Of a stretch of 64,000 bases of DNA, positions 44,467-53,532 are shown piece by piece (within the stretch, counting starts at the first letter, position 1; each line of letters starts with the position of its first letter). The translations under genes and the position numbers were made by a program. Below the pieces are notes generated by a model, which saw only the letters and a list, made by a program, of their open reading frames with translations, did no database searches and had not been told where the DNA came from. The stretch is from NCBI RefSeq assembly GCF_002082565.1, contig NZ_CP020562.1, forward strand, positions 2,666,001 through 2,730,000. The letters are read 5' to 3'. The stretch is from Halomonas sp. GT. Lineage in GTDB: Bacteria; Pseudomonadota; Gammaproteobacteria; Pseudomonadales; Halomonadaceae.

Positions 44467-46851
44467 CTATTTGCCCTGCTTTGCTTTAAGCAGCGCTGCA
44501 CCGAGCGCTCCCATTGGCGCGGCTGCTTCGCTGGGCTTTCCGCCTTGGCGCTGACCGCCCTGTCCGCGACCATTCTGCCCAGCACTCGCCGAACGCTGGC
44601 TACGCGCAGACTTGCGAGGCTCGCTGCTGGTGGAACTTGATGCTGTTTGCGCCTGCTCTGGCTCATCATCCAAACGCATTGAAAGTCCTACTCGCTTACG
44701 GGGAATATCCACGCTCATCACCTTAACGGTAACGATATCGCCTGCTTTGACTACACTGCGTGGGTCATCGATAAAGCGATCGGAGAGAGCCGAAATGTGT
44801 ACGAGTCCGTCCTGATGAACCCCAACATCTACAAAGGCACCGAAGTGGGTCACGTTGGTAACGGTACCTTCCAGCACCATTCCCAGCGTCAGATCTTTGA
44901 GCGTTTCGACGCCTTCACGGAATTCAGCCGCTTTAAACTCAGGACGCGGGTCGCGGCCAGGCTTATCCAGCTCTTTGAGAATATCGCTGACGGTAGGAAC
45001 ACCAAAACGCTCATCAGCGAAGTCGGCAGGCTTCAATGCTTTTAGTGTCGCGCTATCACCAATCAGACCTTTTATATCTCGACTATTCTGCTTGGCGATA
45101 CGCTCTACAAGCGTATAAGCCTCTGGGTGAACAGCGCTGGCGTCCAACGGATTTTCAGCATTGCTGATACGTAAAAAACCAGCACACTGCTCAAACGTTT
45201 TTGGCCCAAGGCGGCTAACTTCCAACAGCTCTTTACGGCTTTTGAACGCCCCTTTAACGTTGCGCTGAGCAACAATATTTTCAGCTATGACAGCACTTAG
45301 CCCGGCAACACGTGAAAGCAGCGCGCTAGAGGCAGTATTGAGATCCACACCGACTGCGTTAACACAATCTTCTATCACGACTTCCAGGCTACGTGAGAGT
45401 TGCACCTGGGAAACATCGTGCTGGTACTGACCAACCCCAATAGATTTCGGCTCGATTTTCACCAGTTCTGCAAGCTTGTCTTGCAGACGACGGGCAATAG
45501 AGACAGCGCCGCGTACAGTGACATCAAGATCCGGCAGCTCGCGGGATGCGTATTCCGACGCAGAGTAAACCGACGCACCGGCCTCAGACACCATTACTTT
45601 ACTTAAACGATGCTCGGGTGCTGACGCTTTCAGCAGATCACCTGCCAGCTTGTCGGTTTCACGACTGGCGGTGCCATTGCCAACAGCAACGAGTTGAACG
45701 CCATGCTGTTTAACCAGCTTGGCGAGCACGTTGAGCGATTCGTCCCAGCGATTTTGCGGCGCATGAGGGTAAATGGTGGCTTGGTCGATAAATTGACCGG
45801 TCGCATCTACCACCGCGACCTTACAGCCGGTTCTTAAACCTGGGTCAATCGCTAGCGTCACTTTTTGCCCAGCAGGCGCTGCCAGCAAAAGGTCTTTCAG
45901 GTTGGCGGCAAACACCTCAATAGCGGTGAGCTCAGCCTGCTCGCGCAGACGGCCCAGCAACTCGGTTTCAAGCGCGGTATAGAGCTTTACACGCCACGTC
46001 CAGCGCACTACTTCACCCAACCATTTATCGGCGGGGCGGCCTTCATCGCTAACACCTACTTGTTTGGCAATCGCCACTTGGGCAGGGTGAATCGGTGCGT
46101 CCTCTTCACCTGGCAGACGAATCGCCAGACTTAGAATGCCTTCGTTGCGACCGCGGAACATAGCAAGCGCACGGTGAGATGGCACTTTGGCCAGTTTCTC
46201 GTCGTGCTCAAAGTAGTCTGAGAACTTCGCGCCCTCCTGCTGCTTGCCGTCTAGCACGCGGGCACTTAGCTCGCCTTCCTGCCACAGACGTTCACGCAAC
46301 CGGCCAATGAGTTCTGGGTCTTCGGCGAAGCGTTCCATGAGAATTTGCTTAGCACCATCAAGGGCGGCTTTGGCATCTTCAATGGCGGGAATATCACCTT
46401 CTGCTGGGCGCAAATACTGCGCTGCTTCGCTCTCGGGAGTAAGCTGCGGATTAGCCAACAGAGCATCAGCCAATGGCTCTAAACCCGCTTCACGGGCAAT
46501 TTGTGCTTTTGTACGACGCTTTTTCTTAAACGGTAGGTATAAGTCTTCTAGGCGCTGCTTAGTTTCAGCTGCCTGAATCGTTGCTTTTAGCGTGGTATCA
46601 AGCTTGCCCTGCTCGTCGATAGCCGCTAATACGGCTTCACGACGCTCTTCAAGCTCACGCAAATAGCGCAGGCGCTCATCCAATTGGCGCAGCTGAATAT
46701 CATCAAGGGCACCCGTCACCTCTTTACGGTAACGAGCAATAAACGGCACGGTAGCGCCACCATCCAGAAGTTCTACCGTTGCGGAGACCTGTTCAGGTCG
46801 TACGTTTAGCTCAGTGGCTAAGCGTAAAATAATGCGTTGTTTGACATCCAT
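44467..46851 (-). CDS. tex: Tex family RNA-binding transcription accessory protein
   Basis: 794 residues from ATG at 46851 (MDVKQRIILRLATELN). The upstream TTG at 46860 is less likely. Domain order of Tex/YhgF: N-terminal HTH-like, YqgF-like RNase H fold (LAIDPGLRTGCKVAVVDATG), helix-hairpin-helix pair (LNTASSALLSRVAGLS, LEVSRLGPKTFEQCAGFLRI) and the C-terminal S1 domain (MVLEGTVTNVTHFGAFVDVGVHQDGLVHIS). The C-terminus after S1 is an Arg/Gly/Gln-rich tail. Tex binds nucleic acid and affects transcription and stress survival. Confidence 0.96.
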   Translation of the reverse strand: MDVKQRIILRLATELNVRPEQVSATVELLDGGATVPFIARYRKEVTGALDDIQLRQLDERLRYLRELEERREAVLAAIDEQGKLDTTLKATIQAAETKQRLEDLYLPFKKKRRTKAQIAREAGLEPLADALLANPQLTPESEAAQYLRPAEGDIPAIEDAKAALDGAKQILMERFAEDPELIGRLRERLWQEGELSARVLDGKQQEGAKFSDYFEHDEKLAKVPSHRALAMFRGRNEGILSLAIRLPGEEDAPIHPAQVAIAKQVGVSDEGRPADKWLGEVVRWTWRVKLYTALETELLGRLREQAELTAIEVFAANLKDLLLAAPAGQKVTLAIDPGLRTGCKVAVVDATGQFIDQATIYPHAPQNRWDESLNVLAKLVKQHGVQLVAVGNGTASRETDKLAGDLLKASAPEHRLSKVMVSEAGASVYSASEYASRELPDLDVTVRGAVSIARRLQDKLAELVKIEPKSIGVGQYQHDVSQVQLSRSLEVVIEDCVNAVGVDLNTASSALLSRVAGLSAVIAENIVAQRNVKGAFKSRKELLEVSRLGPKTFEQCAGFLRISNAENPLDASAVHPEAYTLVERIAKQNSRDIKGLIGDSATLKALKPADFADERFGVPTVSDILKELDKPGRDPRPEFKAAEFREGVETLKDLTLGMVLEGTVTNVTHFGAFVDVGVHQDGLVHISALSDRFIDDPRSVVKAGDIVTVKVMSVDIPRKRVGLSMRLDDEPEQAQTASSSTSSEPRKSARSQRSASAGQNGRGQGGQRQGGKPSEAAAPMGALGAALLKAKQGK

Positions 46852-46917
46852 AACGTGCAACTAACTCATGCAGCATTCGAGGTGCCGACAAGGTACCACA
46901 ATCGCTGCATGAACGCC

Positions 46918-47415
46918 CTACACAGGCACAAACCGCAGTGCTACACCGTTGTTGCACCAACGCAAGCCGGTGGGCTCAGGGCCATCACCAAAGACATGGC
47001 CTTGATGACCTCCACAACGTGCACAGTGATATTCCGTGCGTGGCCATACCAGTTTGAAATCCAACTTGCTTAACAAGTGGCCTTCAACATGCTCGAAAAA
47101 ACTTGGCCAACCTGTGCCAGAGTCATACTTCATTGCGCTGGTGAAAAGTACAAGATCGCACCCAGCACAGCGGTATTCCCCCTCCCCAACCTCTCCGTCT
47201 AAGGGGCTTGAAAAGGCACGCTCAGTTCCCTCTTCACGCAGCACGTAAAATGCTTCATCAGACAAGCGTTCCCGCCATTCGTCTTCGCTTAATTCAAGCT
47301 TTTCAAGGTCGGGGGCTGCTTCAAGGTCTAATCGCGGAAAGCCAAACGAGACGCCAGGAAGAATCCCTGCCAGCCCCGTTAGTCCCGCAAGACCTATAAA
47401 ATGACGTCGCTTCAT
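46918..47415 (-). CDS. msrB: Peptide-methionine (R)-S-oxide reductase MsrB, Tat-exported
   Basis: 165 residues. N-terminal KRRHFIGLAGLTGLAGILPG is a twin-arginine signal (RR, then F, hydrophobic stretch), so the enzyme should act in the periplasm. The MsrB fold follows: LSDEAFYVLREEGTERAFSSPL, zinc Cys pairs CAGC and CARC, GTGWPSF, and the catalytic Cys in RWCNNGVALRFVP. It repairs methionine-R-sulfoxide. Periplasmic Tat-targeted MsrB differs from the cytosolic E. coli enzyme. Located between tex (57 bases after) and pckA. Confidence 0.93.
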   Translation of the reverse strand: MKRRHFIGLAGLTGLAGILPGVSFGFPRLDLEAAPDLEKLELSEDEWRERLSDEAFYVLREEGTERAFSSPLDGEVGEGEYRCAGCDLVLFTSAMKYDSGTGWPSFFEHVEGHLLSKLDFKLVWPRTEYHCARCGGHQGHVFGDGPEPTGLRWCNNGVALRFVPV

Positions 47416-47452
47416 TTGCGCACTCCCTCAACACGTCAAGGACGCAGACATA

Positions 47453-47486
47453 AAAATGGGACAGCGCCGTAGCGCTGTCCCATTTT
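47453..47486 (-). terminator. pckA terminator
   Basis: Perfect 15-bp stem AAAATGGGACAGCGC / GCGCTGTCCCATTTT with a 4-base loop, followed on the minus strand by T-rich TTTTTAT. It lies 70 bases after the pckA stop and before msrB. Confidence 0.93.
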
Positions 47487-47555
47487 GACTGCTTGACTGT
47501 CCAAACGTTCGATTAGCTATCCAAACATTCGACAACCCTTACCCTGTTGTACATA

Positions 47556-49112
47556 TCAGGTTAACTGCGGGCCTGCCTTGATAATTGCTTCGTTAACGCC
47601 TTCAAACTTCTTGAAGTTATCAACGAATTTGGTAGCAAGATCTTGCAGGTGACGATCATAGGCATCTTTGTCAGCCCACGTTTCGCGAGGATTGAGCAGG
47701 CTAGAATCCACACCCGGCACCGCTACAGGTACTTGAAGGTTAAGGCCATCGATGTGCTGGGTTTCAACATCACGAAGCACACCTGACTGAATGGCACTGA
47801 TAATAGCGCGAGTGGTTGGGATAGAGAAACGTGAACCACCTTCACCGTAGGCACCACCTGTCCAACCGGTGTTGACGAGATAAACCTGAGCGTCTTTCTT
47901 ATCTACCCGCTTGATCAGCAGGTCGGCGTATTCACGCGCAGGACGTGGGAAGAACGGCGCCCCGAAGCAGGTTGAGAATGTAGCAGCCAAGCCTTCAGAT
48001 GAACCCATTTCGGTAGAGCCTACTTTCGCAGTGTAGCCTGACAAGAAATGGTACGCGGCAGCTTCTTTAGAGAGAATCGATACGGGGGGCAACACGCCAG
48101 ACATGTCGCAGGTCAGGAAGACGATAGCGTTAGGCTCACCTGCCAGGTTCTCAGGTACACGCTTTTCAACGTGCTCTAGCGGATAGGCGGCACGAGAGTT
48201 TTGAGTCAGGCTGTCGTCGGCGTAATCCGGCTCGCGACGATCGTCAAGAACAACGTTCTCCAGCACGGTACCAAACTTAATTGCGTTCCAGATAACCGGC
48301 TCATTCTTCTCAGAAAGGTCGATACATTTAGCGTAGCAGCCACCTTCCATGTTGAAGACGATGCCGTCGCCCCACGCGTGCTCATCATCGCCAATCAGGT
48401 AGCGTGCTTGATCAGCGGAAAGCGTGGTTTTACCTGTGCCCGAAAGACCGAAGAACAGGCAGGTTTCGCCGTCTTCACCGACGTTCGCAGAGCAGTGCAT
48501 CGGCAGAACGTCAGCTTCTGGCAACAAGTAGTTCTGCACAGAGAACATTGCTTTCTTCATTTCACCGGCATAGCGCATACCGGCAATTAACACTTTGCGC
48601 TCGGCAAAGTTGATAATGACACAGCCATCAGAGTTGGTGCCGTCGCGGCTTGGATCACACTCAAAGCCCGCGGCGTTAAGAATCGTCCACTCTTCTTTAA
48701 CCGCTGTGTTGTATGCCTGCGGGCGCACAAACATGGTGCGGCCAAACAGGTTTTGCCAAGCAGTTTCTGTGGTAACACGAACTGGCAGGTAGTGTGTGTT
48801 ATCGCTGCCTACATGAAGTTCAGCTACGAAGTGCTCACCGCTACCCAGATAATCTTCTACACGTGCCCAAAGCGCTGAAAACTTCTCAGCATCAAATGGG
48901 CGGTTCACGCTTCCCCAATCGATGCTATCGCGAGTAGAGGGCTCGTCGACGATATAGCGATCTTTCGGTGAACGCCCTGTGCGTAGACCGGTGTTTACCA
49001 CCAGCGCACCGTTAGCCGACAGGCGGCCTTCACCACGGGCCACGGCGCGCTCGATCAGTTCGGCGCTGCTAAGATTAACGTGGGCTTGGGGAGCGGCTTG
49101 AGTCGTGGTCAT
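47556..49112 (-). CDS. pckA: Phosphoenolpyruvate carboxykinase (ATP)
   Basis: 518 residues. It converts oxaloacetate and ATP to PEP for gluconeogenesis. Motifs: [24 protein letters not shown], the MHCSANVG segment, P-loop [13 protein letters not shown], Walker B-like [23 protein letters not shown], and the ATP-grasp region [23 protein letters not shown]. It has its own terminator (47453-47486) and a 310-base upstream gap, so it is probably monocistronic. Confidence 0.98.
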   Translation of the reverse strand: MTTTQAAPQAHVNLSSAELIERAVARGEGRLSANGALVVNTGLRTGRSPKDRYIVDEPSTRDSIDWGSVNRPFDAEKFSALWARVEDYLGSGEHFVAELHVGSDNTHYLPVRVTTETAWQNLFGRTMFVRPQAYNTAVKEEWTILNAAGFECDPSRDGTNSDGCVIINFAERKVLIAGMRYAGEMKKAMFSVQNYLLPEADVLPMHCSANVGEDGETCLFFGLSGTGKTTLSADQARYLIGDDEHAWGDGIVFNMEGGCYAKCIDLSEKNEPVIWNAIKFGTVLENVVLDDRREPDYADDSLTQNSRAAYPLEHVEKRVPENLAGEPNAIVFLTCDMSGVLPPVSILSKEAAAYHFLSGYTAKVGSTEMGSSEGLAATFSTCFGAPFFPRPAREYADLLIKRVDKKDAQVYLVNTGWTGGAYGEGGSRFSIPTTRAIISAIQSGVLRDVETQHIDGLNLQVPVAVPGVDSSLLNPRETWADKDAYDRHLQDLATKFVDNFKKFEGVNEAIIKAGPQLT

Positions 49113-49422
49113 GTCGATTCCTGGGTCTCGAATTTACCGGGCGTCAACGACGCCTTGAGAAATCATCTCAGCCACCTATTGTTTCCAATACCATGGGCTG
49201 AGTGCGCTGAAGTCCGGCGCATTATGGCAAAAAGAAAGCCCCCGGGAAACGGGGGCTTTCATCAAATATCTTGTAGTTAAACTACTACAATGACACTACA
49301 TTTTGTGTTGCAGCGCAGTAAATTTTCAAACAATCGTTTGGCAGGCGTCCTATAGGCTTTGCTATGACTAGCGCGGTAGACATACGGCTTCAACACTCAT
49401 GCCATCATCTGCGACTACACAA
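49113..49422 (-). other. pckA leader region
   Basis: 310 bases without a gene. It holds a perfect hairpin GGCGTC-AAC-GACGCC (49140-49154) near the pckA start and the hslO-side terminator at 49234-49260. No other motif or open frame was supportable. A pckA promoter should lie between 49155 and 49233 but no clear box is visible. Confidence 0.5.
49232..49260. terminator. Rho-independent terminator between hslO and pckA
   Basis: Perfect 11-bp stem GAAAGCCCCCG (49234-49244) / CGGGGGCTTTC (49250-49260), loop of 5. On the minus strand it is followed by TTTTT. It ends the yrfG-hslR-hslO unit about 160 bases after hslO. Confidence 0.9.
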
Positions 49423-50298
49423 TCAATGAATCACCGGGGGTGGCGCGTCCGGATTTTCTAATAAAATTTCAATATCTGCGGCTGTGTAGTGATATTTCGT
49501 GTGGCAAAAGTGGCATTGCGTATCGATTGCGCCTTCTTCGCGCAAAATATCGCGCAGTTCCTCCTCGCCAAGCGTGTATAACGCATGGCTCATTCGCTCC
49601 CGCGAGCAGGTGCAACCAAAGCGTAGTGCTTTCGGTTCGAAGACTCTAACCGTCTCTTCATGATAGAGCCGGTACAGTACTTCGCGCTGCTCCAGCCCTA
49701 GAAGCTCTTCAGTCTTAATGGTGTCGGCGAGATGAACGCTGCGTTCCCAGGCGTCCACATCTTGGTTTTGTGAAGCATCGGGCAGGCGCTGCAGCAGCAA
49801 TCCACCTGCACGCTCGCCGTCAGCCGCGAGCCAAAGGCGGGTTGGCAACTGTTCTGATTGGCCAAAGTAGGCTTCTAGGCAGCCACCCAAGGTAGCGTGA
49901 TCAAGCGCAACAATACCTTGATATCGATGCCCTTCCCTTGGATCTAGGGTAATCACGATTTGGCCTTCACCCACCAGCTCTCGGAAACTGGCATGTTCGC
50001 TGGGCAGCACAGCGTCTTCCGCAATTCGTGCGATCGCACGCAGCTCTCCACCGGGGTTGGACTCGGCCATTAATAGTGCAAGCGAGCCTCGCCCACGCAC
50101 TTCAATGCTTAAGGTGCCATCTAGTTTTACTGTGTCGGTTAGCAAAGCGACCGCAGCCAACAGTTCACCCAGCAATTCATTAACCGCTGGTGGATAGGCG
50201 TGACGGTCTAACACCTCATGATAGGCCGTGCTGAGCGTGACGATTTCACCACGCACGTTGGTTTGGTCAAACATAAAACGTTGGATTTGATCAGACAT
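49423..50298 (-). CDS. hslO: Hsp33 redox-regulated chaperone
   Basis: 291 residues from ATG at 50298 ([20 protein letters not shown]). The open frame continues upstream into hslR but that part is a shadow of hslR. HslO becomes an active holdase after oxidation of four zinc-binding Cys, seen here as CTCSRERM and [10 protein letters not shown] (C-x-C and C-x-x-C). It protects cytosolic proteins under oxidative and heat stress. It follows hslR by 58 bases. Order yrfG-hslR-hslO is shared with E. coli. Confidence 0.96.
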   Translation of the reverse strand: MSDQIQRFMFDQTNVRGEIVTLSTAYHEVLDRHAYPPAVNELLGELLAAVALLTDTVKLDGTLSIEVRGRGSLALLMAESNPGGELRAIARIAEDAVLPSEHASFRELVGEGQIVITLDPREGHRYQGIVALDHATLGGCLEAYFGQSEQLPTRLWLAADGERAGGLLLQRLPDASQNQDVDAWERSVHLADTIKTEELLGLEQREVLYRLYHEETVRVFEPKALRFGCTCSRERMSHALYTLGEEELRDILREEGAIDTQCHFCHTKYHYTAADIEILLENPDAPPPVIH

Positions 50299-50356
50299 AA
50301 GGAAACCGTCGGAGAAGTAGAGAGAAGGCTTACCGCCATGAGGAATAAACGCGTGT

Positions 50357-50746
50357 TTAATCGCCCTGTTGGCGCTGGAAGCGCTGGATATCACGCCGCT
50401 GTTTTTTATCAGGGCGTTTGAGTGGGTGCTGCATGGCTTCATTGGTGAGACGACGCGCTTCAGCTTCTTTGGCACGGCGCTGCACGCTTTCCTCTGTTTC
50501 AGCGTAGAGCTTGCGGGCTTCTGGCGCGCCGCGACGCTGGTCGGAAAGTGAAGCCACTTCCACCTCAAAAATATCCCACCCCTGAGGAACACGAATAAGC
50601 GCCCCCAGTTCAACATTTTTGCTGGTTTTTACGCGGGCACCGTCATAGTGGACTTTACCGCCTTCTATCGCTTTTTTGGCTAAGGCACGTGTTTTGAAAA
50701 AACGCGCTGCCCATAGCCACTTATCCAAGCGAACGCTGTCGCTCAT
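50357..50746 (-). CDS. hslR: Hsp15, S4-domain ribosome-associated heat-shock protein
   Basis: 129 residues. S4 RNA-binding domain at the start: [47 protein letters not shown]. It is followed by a basic tail ending [18 protein letters not shown]. In E. coli Hsp15 binds free 50S subunits with a stalled nascent chain. It starts immediately after the stop of the yrfG-like gene (no gap), so the two are co-translated. Confidence 0.96.
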   Translation of the reverse strand: MSDSVRLDKWLWAARFFKTRALAKKAIEGGKVHYDGARVKTSKNVELGALIRVPQGWDIFEVEVASLSDQRRGAPEARKLYAETEESVQRRAKEAEARRLTNEAMQHPLKRPDKKQRRDIQRFQRQQGD

Positions 50747-51424
50747 TTAACGCTCTCCTCGCTGCCCTGGCAGGTTATCTGGCAGCAGTTGGGCAAACCG
50801 GTCTAGGGCAATAAACTCTTGCAGTTCTTTTTCAGGCCGCTGGCTATCTGGCTGCTTAATACCTAACAAGTGCTTGATACCAAACTCACGGGCACTTTCG
50901 AGCACGTGTGCATTATCATCGATAAACAGCGTTCGCTTAGAATCGAACGGCTCTCGCTCTTGAAGCGCAAACCAGAAAGCCTGTTCTTCTTTGGCAGCGC
51001 CAACATCTTCTGATGAGATGATGGCGTCGAGGTAGTTTTCCAACCCTGTCAGCGGTAATTTTAGCGCGAGGCTGGCACGGTCTGCATTGGTCGCTAGAAT
51101 GACACGGGGATGGGCTTGCTTCAGCCAGGTTAAAAAGTCTAGCGCATCGCTTCGCAAGCCTATCAAGTGCTGTACTTCACGTTTCAGCGCTACGATATCC
51201 ACTCCGAGTTCGCGGCTCCAGTATGCAAGACTGTACCAGTTTAACGTGCCCTGCTCACCGATAATGCGGGCACGCAGCGCTTCTTGACTCGCTGCGTCTA
51301 ACTGATGAAGCTCAACGTAGCGTTTTGGCAGGTGCTCTAGCCAGAAATGGCTATCGAAGTGCAGGTCCAGCAGCGTGCCATCCATATCAAGTAAGACAGT
51401 ATCAATCTCGCGCCAATCAATCAT
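50747..51424 (-). CDS. yrfG: GMP/IMP nucleotidase YrfG-like (HAD family)
   Basis: 225 residues from ATG at 51424 (MIDWREIDTVLLDMDGTLL). An upstream extension exists but GGAG lies 6 bases before this ATG, and the extra residues are not family-like. HAD motif I is LLDMDGTLLDLHFD, motif II VILATNADRASL, motif III TLFIDDNAHVLES. The E. coli relative dephosphorylates GMP and IMP. Abuts hslR. Divergent from nudE. Confidence 0.9.
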   Translation of the reverse strand: MIDWREIDTVLLDMDGTLLDLHFDSHFWLEHLPKRYVELHQLDAASQEALRARIIGEQGTLNWYSLAYWSRELGVDIVALKREVQHLIGLRSDALDFLTWLKQAHPRVILATNADRASLALKLPLTGLENYLDAIISSEDVGAAKEEQAFWFALQEREPFDSKRTLFIDDNAHVLESAREFGIKHLLGIKQPDSQRPEKELQEFIALDRFAQLLPDNLPGQRGER

Positions 51425-51494
51425 TGCCGCTCCAGTATGAAAGAATAAGCATGCTATTGTAGCGTAACCCGTTTTTTGCAGCCACGGAGGCATG

Positions 51495-52106
51495 ATGTCA
51501 CTCCACGACGGTTCAACAGGCAATACCCCAGGCTACCTGAAAAAGCCGCAAATTTTGGCGCGAACGAATGTCGCCAAAAGCCGTTTATTCCAGATTGAGT
51601 CGCTTGACTTGCGCTTTTCTAATGGTGAAGAGCGCCAGTTTGAACGCTTAACCGGCGCAGACCGAGGCGCGGTAATGATTATTGCCATGCCCGACCCGGA
51701 GCACGTACTGCTTATTCGTGAATATGCGGCTGGTTTTGAAGATTATGTGCTGACGCTGCCAAAGGGGCTAGTTGACCCCGGTGAAGACATTGTCACTGCT
51801 GCCAACCGCGAGCTGATGGAAGAGTGCGGCTTTGGCGCGCATCGCATTGAACCGCTGGTAGAGCTATCTCTTGCGCCTAACTATATGCGCCACCGTATGC
51901 AGGTGTTAATGGCCACCGACCTTTACCCCAAGCGCCTTCCGGGCGACGAGCCAGAACCGCTGGTTGTCGAAACCCATGCCATTGAGGAACTACCGGCACT
52001 GCTATTACGAGAGGACTTCCACGAAGCCCGCGCCATCGCCGCGCTCTATATCGCAAGAGATAAGCTACGCGAAGAGAAACGTAATAACGCAATGGATTTA
52101 CTCTAA
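51495..52106 (+). CDS. nudE: ADP-compounds hydrolase NudE
   Basis: 203 residues from ATG at 51495, the second of two adjacent ATGs (GGAGG 4 bases upstream). Nudix box GLVDPGEDIVTAANRELMEECGFG (G-x5-E-x7-REUxEExGU). N-terminal half includes FERLTGADRGAVMIIAMPDPEHVLLIREYAAGFEDYVLTLPKG, typical of NudE. It hydrolyses ADP-ribose, NADH and Ap3A. As in E. coli it is divergent from the yrfG-hslR-hslO unit, without igaA between. Confidence 0.94.
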   Translation: MSLHDGSTGNTPGYLKKPQILARTNVAKSRLFQIESLDLRFSNGEERQFERLTGADRGAVMIIAMPDPEHVLLIREYAAGFEDYVLTLPKGLVDPGEDIVTAANRELMEECGFGAHRIEPLVELSLAPNYMRHRMQVLMATDLYPKRLPGDEPEPLVVETHAIEELPALLLREDFHEARAIAALYIARDKLREEKRNNAMDLL

Positions 52107-52138
52107 AGCGTTAACGGTCAACGCGGGCAAATAGTCTA

Positions 52139-52335
52139 GAAGGGAGCTTCAGCTCGCGATGGTTTGGCCTCCTAAAATAGATCAGTGGCACGGTACCTTG
52201 TGGGAAGGAGCTTCAGTTTTGGTTCGACACTTCGACGATGACCCAGGCTTTTCTGCCTGGGCGGCTGCGCCGCCATCGCCGAGATGTCGGACCACCGATA
52301 AATCGGTCTCCTACAAAGATGACCCCAGGGGTGCC
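52139..52335. repeat. REP-like hairpin cluster
   Basis: Convergent spacer after nudE. Unit A: GGGAGCTTCAGCTCGCGATGG (52142-52162, GAGC/GCTC hairpin). Unit B: degenerate GTGGGAAGGAGCTTCAG (52200-52216). Unit C, inverted: 52273-52314, reading GTAGGAGACC...GGCGATGG on the minus strand with CCGAT/ATCGG stem. Between B and C, CCCAGGC/GCCTGGG (52242-52261) and GGGCGGCTGCGCCGCC (52259-52274). The GTRGGAG...GCGATGG pattern resembles Pseudomonas REP sequences. Confidence 0.7.
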
Positions 52336-52367
52336 TGGCCACTGCCAAAAGGCTTTCCATCCAATGC

Positions 52368-53420
52368 TTACAAATGGTGTTTTAGCGGTATCCAGCGCCG
52401 TTGGCGATGGCTGTCTAAGCCAGCTTCTAAGAGCGTCATGCTACGCAGCGCATCGTCAATATCAACAGGCAGCGGTGCTGTATCGCGGATTGCGACGGCC
52501 ACGCCTTGATAATAAGCGAGATAGTCACCCGCCTGAGTAGCATGTTCGTGATGAACTAGCGGTGCATCCTCACCGTCTCCCTCGCGAAGCGTCAGCGTGC
52601 CTGGGGAATCGGTACCCCAGGCAGGTGTTGGCATCTCACCCGCTTTTAAGCGATCTTCTTGAGGATCTAGGCCGTATTTAAGGTAGCTGCCTTTCGTTCC
52701 ATTAATGCGGAAGCGCGGTGTTGATTCGGCAACCAGCGTGCCAGCACTGAGGCTAACGCGACAGCCGTCGTACTCCAGCAACGCTAAAAAGTCATCATCG
52801 GCTTTGGCGTCATCTCTGCGCACGCCCAGATCCAGCATGATGGCATTTGGCATCCCAAACAGTTCACAGGCCTGGTCAAGCAAGTGAGGGCCTAGGTCAT
52901 ACCAAATTCCCCCACCTGGTGTAGCTTTTTCGCGCCAGCGGTCACGAACTTCAGGACGAAAGCGATCAAAACGCGACTCAAACCCAGTCACACGGCCTAA
53001 CGTACCGGCTTCAAGCAGCGCTTTAATGGTAAGGAAGTCACTATCCCAGCGACGGTTATGAAACACCGATACCAAACGCTCTTTATCAGTCGCCAGCGCT
53101 TTTAACTGCTTGGCTTCTGAAAGTGTGACGGTAAACGGCTTATCGACAACTACGTGTTTACCCGCCATCAACGCTGCTTTGGCGAGCGGAAAATGCGTGT
53201 CATTAGGTGTAGGGATAACAATGAGATCAATATCGCTGCGCTGACATAACGCCAGCGCTTGGCGTTCAACTTCAACATCCAAGTCAGCATGCACTTTGGC
53301 GGCATCACTGGAGGATACTGCGACCAAATCCAGGCCTTCCGTTGCCTGAATGAGTGGCGCATGAAACGTTTTACTCGCAAATCCATAGCCAACGAGGCCA
53401 ACGTTGATAATCGCCTTCAT
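52368..53420 (-). CDS. Gfo/Idh/MocA family oxidoreductase (YdgJ-like)
   Basis: 350 residues. Rossmann start VGLVGYGFASKTFHAPLIQ, the dinucleotide-proximal DKP in GKHVVVDKPFTVTLSEA (EKP in most members), and substrate-side GGGIWYDLGPHLLDQACELFG. E. coli YdgJ and relatives reduce or oxidise sugar or inositol-type substrates with NAD(P). The substrate is not predictable. 112 bases after ilvD with a terminator between, so it is separate from ilvD. Confidence 0.9.
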   Translation of the reverse strand: MKAIINVGLVGYGFASKTFHAPLIQATEGLDLVAVSSSDAAKVHADLDVEVERQALALCQRSDIDLIVIPTPNDTHFPLAKAALMAGKHVVVDKPFTVTLSEAKQLKALATDKERLVSVFHNRRWDSDFLTIKALLEAGTLGRVTGFESRFDRFRPEVRDRWREKATPGGGIWYDLGPHLLDQACELFGMPNAIMLDLGVRRDDAKADDDFLALLEYDGCRVSLSAGTLVAESTPRFRINGTKGSYLKYGLDPQEDRLKAGEMPTPAWGTDSPGTLTLREGDGEDAPLVHHEHATQAGDYLAYYQGVAVAIRDTAPLPVDIDDALRSMTLLEAGLDSHRQRRWIPLKHHL

Positions 53421-53487
53421 TACATTCCTTAGTCATTTTGACGGTTTGCATTGGGCACAAAATGCAGTCCACATAAAGCAGACCACA

Positions 53488-53518
53488 TAAAACAGCCCGC
53501 TTTGCACGGGCTGTTTTA
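53488..53518 (-). terminator. ilvD terminator
   Basis: TAAAACAGCCCG (53488-53499) pairs with CGGGCTGTTTTA (53507-53518). T-run on the minus strand side. 15 bases after the ilvD stop. Confidence 0.92.
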
Positions 53519-53532
53519 CATAAGGCCTAACC

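Noticed and set aside
49423..50616. Long N-terminal extension of hslO
   Set aside because: The extra 106 residues are hslR read in another frame; Hsp33 family proteins start at the ATG at 50298.
52159..52540. Overlapping plus-strand frames of 100-116 codons after nudE
   Set aside because: They run through the REP-like hairpins and into the oxidoreductase antisense strand. No family signal.
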